From Bacillota bacterium (lineage in GTDB: Bacteria; Bacillota; Clostridia; Oscillospirales; Oscillospiraceae): a stretch of DNA of 6,448 nt. The first letter of the stretch is position 1. The number at the start of each line of letters is the position of its first letter. The stretch spans positions 1 to 6,448 of the forward strand of contig JAEWYA010000095.1 in assembly GCA_023395775.1 (NCBI GenBank), in the 5' to 3' direction. Under the pieces are notes generated by a model. The model had not been told where the DNA came from and made no database searches. It saw only the letters and a list, made by a program, of their open reading frames with translations. Below, piece after piece: positions 1 to 5,188 of the stretch. The position numbers were made by a program, and so were the translations under genes.

Positions 1-252
1 GTGTTCCACTTCTCCCGGACCTGCATTGAAAATTCCCGGGACATCCTGCTGAGTCTGGAGCCCGAATACCGCCGGACCTATGCCCGAACCCTGACGCTCT
101 CCCGGCTCAACGAGGCCGTGATCCTGCCGCTGGCCCCGGACAAGGGGCGGTGCCTGTCCTATGACGTGAACCTCTCCGCCTCCCAGTGCCTTGAAAACGA
201 CCTCAAAATGCTGCTGCGAATGCGGGAAATGGAGAGGAGGCCGAAGCCGTGA
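1..252 (+). CDS. C-terminal part of an unrecognised protein (5' end outside the window)
   Basis: The frame is open from the first base and ends at a TGA at 250-252. The GTG at base 1 is probably not the true start: it sits exactly on the window edge with no visible ribosome binding site. The visible 83 residues are soluble in character and rich in Arg, Leu and Glu, with no transmembrane segment, and end in a charged basic tail (MREMERRPKP). I do not recognise the family. The stop overlaps the GTG start of the next gene by four bases (GTGA), which implies co-transcription and translational coupling. Codon use (strong C/G third positions) matches the downstream genes, which supports it being real coding sequence. 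Confidence 0.6.
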   Translation: MFHFSRTCIENSRDILLSLEPEYRRTYARTLTLSRLNEAVILPLAPDKGRCLSYDVNLSASQCLENDLKMLLRMREMERRPKP

Positions 253-893
253 AGTGGAAACGGACAGCGCTGACCCTCTTGCTGGCCGCGGCCGTCGCCG
301 TCGGAGTCCGAACCTTTTTCAATTGGCAGGACAGTAGCCTGAATTACCGGCTTGAAAACTCCGAACGCATGGAAGGCGTGGAATATCTTCCAAATTTTAT
401 GAGCGGCCGGGCCTTTGCCTCCGGGTTTGACTGGGACGGGGAAACGGAGGAAATTTCTGTTGTCATTCCCGACACCGTGAAGTTCTCCCGTTCTTCCCGA
501 ACCTTCCGCGTCACAAAGCTGGGCGGCTTTCGCGACCGGGGCATTCCCTGCCAATTTGGCCCCATACTGCCCATCGGCAGCGGCCAGGGTCAGGGGACCT
601 TTGGCGAGTCCACATACGAACCGGAATTGCTGGAGGAACTCCGCCAGCGGTATCCCGGCGATCCCGTATGGGACCTGTGCGTCCAGCTGCATCTGGGGCA
701 GTTCGTCTCAGAAATTCCGCTGTTCGCCTCCTCCCTGCTCTACCGGGAAAAGCAGGGGGAGGGCGCCATCTGGCGGATTACCTACCAGGTGGACTGCGAC
801 GAAAACAACCAAACCTTTTATGCCAGGGACGGCAAGCTGTACCTCCGGGCGGACGGCACCCCCGTGACACAGCTTTCCTATGGAGAGGATTGA
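249..893 (+). CDS. Membrane-anchored or secreted protein of unknown function
   Basis: This 214-residue protein begins with a basic start (MKWKR) and a hydrophobic stretch at about residues 6-20 (TALTLLLAAAVAVGV), an uncleaved signal anchor or signal peptide, so the rest should lie outside the cytoplasm. No lipobox cysteine is seen. The remainder is polar and beta-rich in appearance (for example ISVVIPDTV near residue 70), with no domain I can name. The GTG start at 249 is supported by the purine-rich ribosome binding site GGAGAGGAGG at 231-240, 8 nt upstream, and by the 4-nt overlap with the previous stop. The next gene starts 4 nt after its stop, so it belongs to the same operon as the dehydrogenase-like gene. 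Whether it takes part in the same process is unknown. Confidence 0.75.
   Translation: MKWKRTALTLLLAAAVAVGVRTFFNWQDSSLNYRLENSERMEGVEYLPNFMSGRAFASGFDWDGETEEISVVIPDTVKFSRSSRTFRVTKLGGFRDRGIPCQFGPILPIGSGQGQGTFGESTYEPELLEELRQRYPGDPVWDLCVQLHLGQFVSEIPLFASSLLYREKQGEGAIWRITYQVDCDENNQTFYARDGKLYLRADGTPVTQLSYGED
882..888 (+). promoter_or_regulatory. Ribosome binding site deciding the dehydrogenase-like start
   Basis: GGAGAGG lies 9 nt upstream of the ATG at 898. An in-frame ATG at 880 would place this site inside the coding sequence and has no ribosome binding site of its own, so 898 is preferred. Confidence 0.7.
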
Positions 894-897
894 TTTT

Positions 898-2145
898 ATG
901 TACTACTATACCTGTCAAGGCAAAAAGTACGCAGCGTTGGAGAATCTGGCACTGCTAAGCTGCGGGGCGCCGCGGGACGGCGAGGACGTGACGTTTTTAA
1001 TCGACCGTCCGCCGGAAAACCGCCGGGCCAGCTTTCTCGTCACGGACCCCCGCCAGCTCACCGCGAAGACGGATGGCGTGGAGGGGCTGGACAGCCGCCG
1101 CATCGACGCCCCCGTGCCGGACCTGCCGGAAAATATTCTCCGCCGTCAGAAGGCCGGAGGGCTTCGGGCCATCAACTTCCGACATCCCCGGTGGGAGCGG
1201 ATCGCAGCGAACGCGGATCAACGCCAGCCCAACCGGAAGCGTGTGAATCTGCTGGCGGTGGGCGATGTGGGCGGTACCCTGCTGACGGCGCTGAAGCTGC
1301 TGGGCGGCGACTGTATCGCAAGCATCGGCATCTGCGATCTGAACGAGAAGACCGTCGCCCGGTGGGCTGCGGAAATGAGCCAGATCTCCTGGCCCTGGGA
1401 CTATGAGGCACTGCCAAAGGTGGAGGCTGTGCAGCCCGAGCGGCTCTTCGACTGCGACGTATTCTTGTTCGCCGCCGCAAAATCCGTCCCGGCGGTGGGA
1501 GGTCAGGTTCAGGACGTGCGGATGGCGCAGTTCGCCACCAACCGCCCCCTGGTGGAGTCCTATGCCCGGCAGGCGCGGGATGCAAATTTCGGCGGGCTGT
1601 TCGTGGTACTGTCTGACCCTGTGGACCCGCTGTGCAAGGCGGCATATCTGGCCTCCAACGCCGGCGAGGATGGGCGTTGGGACGGGAAAGGTCTGTTGGC
1701 AGAGCAGGTACAGGGTTTTGGCCTGGGGGTTATGAACGCCCGCGCCGCGGCGCTGGCCCAGACGGATCTCCGGTTTCGCTCCTTCCTGTCGGACGGCCGC
1801 AGCTTCGGCCCCCACGGAGAGGGGCTGGTCATTGCCAACTCCATTAATCAGTACGACGATCCGATCTCCCGTGAGCTGACCGAGCGGGTCAAGACCGCGA
1901 ACCTCCGTATCCGGGAGCTGGGGTTCAAGCCCTTTGTGGCTCCCGCTGTATCCTCCGGGGCCATGCAGCTGCTGCTGACTCTGCGCGGGCTGTGGCACTG
2001 CGGGTCCGTGTGTCTGGGCGGCGTGTGGTTCGGCGTGCGGAACCGCAGCACGCCCATGGGGCTGGAGACGGAGGCTCTGGACCTGCCGGACGCGCTGTTC
2101 CGGCGCTTGAAGGAGACGGAGACGACGCTGAAGGCAATCTTATAA
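898..2145 (+). CDS. Divergent lactate/malate dehydrogenase-like NAD-binding protein with an N-terminal extension
   Basis: This is a 415-residue protein; classical L-lactate dehydrogenases are about 310-320. Residues 1 to about 114 form an extra N-terminal region I do not recognise. From about 116 the LDH/MDH fold can be followed: a nucleotide-binding loop VGDVGG (121-126), an acidic residue ending strand 2 (D147) expected to bind the NAD ribose, R208 in the substrate-loop position (followed by a LDH-like MAQFATN helix), LSDPVDPL (238-245) in place of the usual SNPVD, R282 in the position of LDH Arg171, and PHGE (305-308) carrying H306 in the position of catalytic His195. The C-terminal part also matches in order, including a family-like LGGVWFGVRN strand pair. 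Two catalytic positions differ: Asn140 becomes D240, and Asp168, the His partner, aligns with M279. The fold is an NAD-dependent 2-hydroxyacid dehydrogenase type, but the substrate cannot be stated and activity is not certain. It sits 12 nt upstream of a flavoprotein gene, probably its functional partner. Confidence 0.82.
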   Translation: MYYYTCQGKKYAALENLALLSCGAPRDGEDVTFLIDRPPENRRASFLVTDPRQLTAKTDGVEGLDSRRIDAPVPDLPENILRRQKAGGLRAINFRHPRWERIAANADQRQPNRKRVNLLAVGDVGGTLLTALKLLGGDCIASIGICDLNEKTVARWAAEMSQISWPWDYEALPKVEAVQPERLFDCDVFLFAAAKSVPAVGGQVQDVRMAQFATNRPLVESYARQARDANFGGLFVVLSDPVDPLCKAAYLASNAGEDGRWDGKGLLAEQVQGFGLGVMNARAAALAQTDLRFRSFLSDGRSFGPHGEGLVIANSINQYDDPISRELTERVKTANLRIRELGFKPFVAPAVSSGAMQLLLTLRGLWHCGSVCLGGVWFGVRNRSTPMGLETEALDLPDALFRRLKETETTLKAIL

Positions 2146-2157
2146 GGAGATGGGAAC

Positions 2158-3210
2158 ATGCTGACCCTGATCTGCCCCGGTGAGACCGCCTCGGAGCGGT
2201 ACGCTCTGGCGCTGCACGAGGGGCTTGGGAGCGTCCCCTGCGAAATTCTGACCCGCCTGACGGGGCCGCTTGAGAGCCGAGCGCTTTTGTTTGCCGTACC
2301 GCTGGACGAAAGCGGCGTGAACCACGGATATTATGACCTGCTGGCCTTTTTGCGGACCCACCCGGGGTCCCTCGACCGGTGCGTGGGCGGCGTGATTGTG
2401 GACGGCACGGGGGATCTCTACACAAAATCAGCCGCGCGGGAGCTGGTGCTGGCGGCCAACGCCGCGGGCTGCGCCTTCCCGGGCCGCCCACTGGTGGAGG
2501 CCATCGGGTCCCTCGCCAACTTCACGGTTCAGGCAAAAAACGCCGGCTGTGTTCTGGAAACGGCCTATCATCTTGCCATCCGGGACCTTTCGGGCCGTGT
2601 GCTGAGCTTCTCCCCGCCAAGGGCCGAAAAGCCAAAGCTGTTGGTACTTCATGCCTCCAATCACCGCACGTCCAATACCTTGGCTCTCTGGAGGGGAGTG
2701 CGGGAGCGGCTGGGAGACGTCTGCGCTGTCACGGAGATCGGTCTTCGCAACGGCACGCTGGAGGATTGCGGCGGCTGCCCCTACACCACCTGCCTTCACT
2801 TTGGGGAAAAGGGCGGATGCTTTTACGGCGGCGTCATGGTGGAGAACGTCTACCCCGCCATCCGGGAGGCGGACGCGGTGATGCTGCTTTGCCCCAACTA
2901 CAACGACGCAGTCTCCGCCAATCTGACGGCGGCCATCAACCGCCTGACGGCGCTGTACCGCACCACCTCCTTTTCCGACAAGGCGCTCTTCGGCATCGTG
3001 GTATCCGGGTACTCCGGCGGGGATATTGTGGCGCGGCAGCTGGTGTCCGCCCTGTGCATGAACAAGGGATTTTATCTGCCGCCCAATTTCTGTCTGGTGG
3101 AAACCGCCAACGACGCGGGCGCTGCCATGAAGCTGCCGGGGATAGAAGGGCGATTGGATGCGTTCGCCTCCAGAATACTTCGCCAGCTGACGGAAGACAG
3201 CCTCGCATAG
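2158..3210 (+). CDS. Two-domain NADPH-dependent FMN reductase / iron-sulfur flavoprotein-like protein
   Basis: This 350-residue protein starts at an ATG 7 nt after the ribosome binding site AAGGAGA (2144-2150), which overlaps the stop of the preceding gene. Residues 1 to about 150 form an N-terminal domain with a conserved-looking core (VGGVIVDGTGDLYTK, then AGCAFPGRPLVEAIGSLANF) that I cannot assign. Residues from about 158 to 345 resemble the flavodoxin-like FMN_red fold: strand KLLVLHAS, phosphate-binding loop SNHRTSNTLAL (167-177), and the flavin-contact stretch LLCPNYNDAVSANLTAAINRL (244-264). Between them is a cysteine group, C204-x2-C207-x4-C212-x8-C221, reminiscent of the compact cluster motif of iron-sulfur flavoproteins but with wider spacing. 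The likely role is cytoplasmic electron transfer with FMN and possibly a [4Fe-4S] cluster. The immediate pairing with the LDH-like gene suggests a shared redox reaction. It is the last gene of the operon, followed by a terminator 16 nt on. An alternative is a plain NAD(P)H:quinone or azo reductase relative without a cluster. Confidence 0.8.
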   Translation: MLTLICPGETASERYALALHEGLGSVPCEILTRLTGPLESRALLFAVPLDESGVNHGYYDLLAFLRTHPGSLDRCVGGVIVDGTGDLYTKSAARELVLAANAAGCAFPGRPLVEAIGSLANFTVQAKNAGCVLETAYHLAIRDLSGRVLSFSPPRAEKPKLLVLHASNHRTSNTLALWRGVRERLGDVCAVTEIGLRNGTLEDCGGCPYTTCLHFGEKGGCFYGGVMVENVYPAIREADAVMLLCPNYNDAVSANLTAAINRLTALYRTTSFSDKALFGIVVSGYSGGDIVARQLVSALCMNKGFYLPPNFCLVETANDAGAAMKLPGIEGRLDAFASRILRQLTEDSLA

Positions 3211-3226
3211 CTCTTTTGAACACGAC

Positions 3227-3266
3227 AAAACCGGAGAGCGCCGCAAAAGCGGCGTTCTCCGGTTTT
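3227..3266. terminator. Strong hairpin terminator shared by two convergent operons
   Basis: An 18-bp stem (3227-3244 with 3249-3266, one G-U pair) is closed by an AAAA loop at 3245-3248. The arm ends are AAAA on the left and TTTT on the right, so each strand's transcript would end its hairpin in a short U-run. It lies 16 nt after the + strand flavoprotein stop and 13 nt after the stop of the - strand gene ending at 3280, so it can work in both directions. Confidence 0.88.
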
Positions 3267-3279
3267 ACGCGCTCTTCAA

Positions 3280-3981
3280 TCAGCCAAATGCCGTGGAGCC
3301 GTTGGCCGTCTCGTCGGGGGGCAGCGTATAGAGGACGTTACCCTTGGCGTCCAGCGCGTCGGAAAAATAATACATGGTTGAGTCGTAAGTATCCTGAAAC
3401 TCTTTCCAGTCCCCGTCGTACTGGCGGATAAAATACCGCATTCCATCCTTCTCCATCCAGTCCACAGCGGTTGTGACAACGGCGAACGCCGTGTTGTACA
3501 CTTCTTCTGCTGCGTTAAAGTCCCGCCAACAAACCCGCACATTTACAGCAGCCACCGCGGGATCATCAATCCGGCCATAGAGATATTCCGCCCCATAGTC
3601 GATCTTGTCTTTCATCCGTGAGGCGCTCCACGCACCCACATGGATCGGCGTATTCTTGGCGCAGTCCACAAACCCACCGCCGCCGTCCGTCCAGCCGCAC
3701 AGCGGATAAAATCGCACGGCACTGAGCAGCAGAGCGTCTTCGTTCTCTGACAGGTAGAACAGCGCGGGCCCCAGCTTCAACTCCCTGGGCGGCATCAGCC
3801 GCTTCACCACCTGCGTCCGCCCCGTGTTATAAGATTCCTCCGTATAACGGACGGCCTGCGCAGGGAGTGCTTTGCCATAGCCAAAGAGGCTGCTGACCGC
3901 CAGCAGCATCAGAAAAGCAGCCGTGCGGCGAAGCGCTCTGCGTTTCCGGGCGGGAATAATTTTTGCCTTCGTCTTCCTCAT
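3280..3981 (-). CDS. Membrane-anchored or secreted protein of unknown function, last gene of the padR operon
   Basis: This 233-residue protein has a strongly basic N-terminus (MRKTKAKIIPARKRRALRR) followed by a hydrophobic segment at about 20-36 (TAAFLMLLAVSSLFGYG), and AQA near residue 43 could be a signal-peptidase site. The exported part (about 190 residues) is mixed, rich in aromatic residues and acidic near the C-terminus, with three cysteines (C95, C107, C151). I recognise no family. The start at 3981 is chosen because it has a ribosome binding site 8 nt upstream and gives a 4-nt ATGA overlap with the preceding gene; a longer frame start at 3999 lacks these. It is co-transcribed with the PadR and HAAS-type genes, so it is probably under PadR control. 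The tight coupling with the HAAS-type protein suggests the two exported domains act together in the envelope, which is inference only. Confidence 0.75.
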   Translation of the reverse strand: MRKTKAKIIPARKRRALRRTAAFLMLLAVSSLFGYGKALPAQAVRYTEESYNTGRTQVVKRLMPPRELKLGPALFYLSENEDALLLSAVRFYPLCGWTDGGGGFVDCAKNTPIHVGAWSASRMKDKIDYGAEYLYGRIDDPAVAAVNVRVCWRDFNAAEEVYNTAFAVVTTAVDWMEKDGMRYFIRQYDGDWKEFQDTYDSTMYYFSDALDAKGNVLYTLPPDETANGSTAFG

Positions 3982-4721
3982 GACAATATCCCCTCCCAAT
4001 CCAGCGGCGCTTCCAGCCGGACGGTCTCGCCGAAGCCTTCATAGCATACCGCCAGATATTCGTCCGTCCGGCTGACATCAATTCCATTGGCCACCCAGTA
4101 TTGTGCGCCGGAGCCGCCTCCGCCGCTGCCGCCCCCCGGCATCAGCTCCCCGCCGGATTCCGTCTCGTAGGTCACATTGCCGATCAAAATCTGAGACGCG
4201 GTGCCAAAGACATTTTGATCATAGTTGCACAGCGCCACGCTGACCACCCCGGTTTGCCCGTCCGGCCGCAGCGACAACCCCATCTGAAAAACCCGCAGAA
4301 CATCGCTGCCCACATCGGCCCGTAAGTCCACGGGGTAGACGTACGATCCGGTGACAGTGCCGCTTCGCTGCCCCGCTACCGGATTTATACGAGCCTCCAC
4401 ACTCTCCTTCAGCTCCACCACATTGGGCAAAGCGTTTATCAGGGAGATGCTCAGTAAAATCGTCACAATCAGGCTCACCCGGCTCAGCACCAACCAGCCC
4501 AGCGGATAATCCCTGTTCAGCTCCGCGCCGATCTCCTCCGGGTCGCCCATGGCGGCCATGGCCCGCTCGGCCGCCTCCGCCTCGCCGTATCCCGCTTCCA
4601 GCAGGGCGGCGGCGTGGTCCTCCATATGGGCGTCCAGCTCCGCCCGGATGGACGCTTTTTCCTCGGGCGTGGCATGGCAAACCTTCGCCAGCACCCGGTC
4701 ACAGAATTCCTGCCGTTCCAT
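3978..4721 (-). CDS. HAAS/DUF1700-like membrane protein with a single transmembrane segment
   Basis: This 247-residue protein has an N-terminal helical region (about 1-72: EFCDRVLAKVCHATPEEKASIRAEL, then GYGEAEAAERAMAAMGDPEEIGAEL) with the pattern of the HAAS/DUF1700 or permease-prefix domain, usually found next to PadR regulators. One transmembrane segment follows (about 75-98, LGWLVLSRVSLIVTILLSIS), then an extracytoplasmic domain of about 150 residues with a glycine-serine stretch (PGGGSGGGGSG, 195-205). Many DUF1700 proteins have several membrane helices; this one has a single helix plus an exported domain. The start could be the ATG at 4721 (5 nt after the padR stop) or a GTG at 4730 that overlaps the padR stop as GTGA and adds three residues; neither has a strong ribosome binding site, so translation is probably coupled to padR. 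The downstream gene overlaps it by 4 nt. Its role is unknown, though the N-terminal domain may mediate signalling or interaction with PadR. Confidence 0.8.
   Translation of the reverse strand: MERQEFCDRVLAKVCHATPEEKASIRAELDAHMEDHAAALLEAGYGEAEAAERAMAAMGDPEEIGAELNRDYPLGWLVLSRVSLIVTILLSISLINALPNVVELKESVEARINPVAGQRSGTVTGSYVYPVDLRADVGSDVLRVFQMGLSLRPDGQTGVVSVALCNYDQNVFGTASQILIGNVTYETESGGELMPGGGSGGGGSGAQYWVANGIDVSRTDEYLAVCYEGFGETVRLEAPLDWEGILS
3990..3997 (-). promoter_or_regulatory. Ribosome binding site for the gene starting at 3981
   Basis: On the - strand, GGGAGGGG lies 8 nt upstream of the ATG at 3981. It is inside the end of the HAAS-type coding sequence and decides the start against the upstream in-frame alternative at 3999. 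Confidence 0.7.
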
Positions 4722-4726
4722 TGCGC

Positions 4727-5068
4727 TCACGCTGGACTCAGCCCCGCGCCGAACCGTAGAACCGCGTTCACCGCCCCGGCGTAGGTCTGCCAAGCCGCCT
4801 CTTCGGCCCGAAGCCGCTCCGCTCCCTTTTTTGTCAGGTGGTAGTATTTCCGCATTCTACCCGTGGGGGCCTCCTGCATATACGCCTCCACCGTCCCGTC
4901 CTTCTCCAGTCCGTGGAGGATGGGATACAGCGTCCCCTCCTTCATGTCGAAGGTGCGGTCGGAGCGGCGGGCCAGCTCCATGATCATCTGATAGCCGTAC
5001 ATGTCCTCCCCCGCCAGCAGCGACAGCACCAGCAGCCCAGTGTGTTCAATAACCTTCCGCTTTTCCAT
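4727..5068 (-). CDS. PadR-family transcriptional regulator
   Basis: This 113-residue protein has the usual length of the short (subfamily 2) PadR regulators. The winged-helix domain is plain: GLLVLSLLAGEDMYGYQMI (11-29), the recognition region FDMKEGTLYPILHGLEKDG (40-58), and the wing GRMRKYYHLTKKGAERL (70-86), followed by a C-terminal dimerisation helix. It is expected to bind DNA as a dimer and repress its own operon until an effector is bound; the effector is unknown. The start at 5068 has the ribosome binding site GGGGAG 5 nt upstream. The frame can be extended to 5140, but that would run through the promoter, so the short form is chosen. It is the first gene of a three-gene operon with the HAAS-type and unknown exported proteins. 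Confidence 0.93.
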   Translation of the reverse strand: MEKRKVIEHTGLLVLSLLAGEDMYGYQMIMELARRSDRTFDMKEGTLYPILHGLEKDGTVEAYMQEAPTGRMRKYYHLTKKGAERLRAEEAAWQTYAGAVNAVLRFGAGLSPA

Positions 5069-5073
5069 ATCTG

Positions 5074-5079
5074 CTCCCC
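5074..5079 (-). promoter_or_regulatory. Ribosome binding site of padR
   Basis: On the - strand, GGGGAG lies 5 nt before the ATG at 5068, supporting that start over the longer open frame from 5140. Confidence 0.75.
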
Positions 5080-5083
5080 AGTT

Positions 5084-5105
5084 AATACCTCGAATTTCGA
5101 TGCTT
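5084..5105. promoter_or_regulatory. Second candidate operator or repeat at the transcription start
   Basis: TACCTCG at 5086-5092 repeats the TACCTCG at 5112-5118, 26 nt apart, about 2.5 helix turns. It is part of an imperfect dyad centred at 5095, whose core TCGAATTTCGA (5090-5100) is a perfect palindrome. It covers the expected start of transcription and could be a secondary PadR site. Confidence 0.45.
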
Positions 5106-5107
5106 AT

Positions 5108-5136
5108 AATATACCTCGTATTCCTAGGTATGTCAA
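5108..5136 (-). promoter_or_regulatory. Sigma-70/sigma-A type promoter of the padR operon
   Basis: Read on the - strand, a perfect -35 TTGACA (5136-5131) is followed by a 17-nt spacer and a -10 TATATT (5113-5108). Transcription should start near 5101, giving a leader of about 33 nt before the padR ATG. An inverted repeat covers the spacer. Confidence 0.85.
5111..5131. promoter_or_regulatory. Candidate PadR operator: ATACCT-N9-AGGTAT dyad
   Basis: The inverted repeat ATACCT (5111-5116) and AGGTAT (5126-5131) lies between, and partly within, the -10 and -35 boxes, so a protein bound there would block RNA polymerase. PadR regulators are known to autoregulate from dyads of this size; assignment to this PadR is inferred from position. 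Confidence 0.65.
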
Positions 5137-5138
5137 GC

Positions 5139-5168
5139 AAAAAACCGCCGCCGGAAGACCGGCGGCGG
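5139..5168 (-). terminator. Terminator of the tmcAL-lipoprotein operon
   Basis: On the - strand, a 10-bp all G/C stem (5168-5159 with 5154-5145), a 4-nt loop and a run of six T (5144-5139) form a classic intrinsic terminator, 20 nt after the lipoprotein stop. The T-run ends 2 nt before the -35 box of the padR promoter. On the + strand there is no T-run, so it acts in one direction. Confidence 0.88.
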
Positions 5169-5188
5169 AAAAGGTTGGAACGCGGCGC

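Noticed and set aside
997..1998. Long open frame on the - strand (333 codons) opposite the dehydrogenase-like gene
   Set aside because: The + strand frame has clear LDH-family motifs and a ribosome binding site. The - strand product is a low-complexity Gln/Gly/Arg-rich shadow typical of GC-rich antisense frames.
2428..3246. Long open frame on the - strand (272 codons) opposite the flavoprotein gene
   Set aside because: It runs into the terminator hairpin, has no family features, and the + strand carries the flavodoxin-like motifs.
2379..3431. 350-codon + strand frame in another phase
   Set aside because: It crosses the flavoprotein stop, the terminator and the end of a convergent gene, and its product is Arg/Gly-rich without recognisable domains.
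5069..5140. Longer PadR start with 24 extra residues
   Set aside because: The added stretch covers the -10 box and the operator-like repeats, and the ATG at 5068 has a good ribosome binding site.
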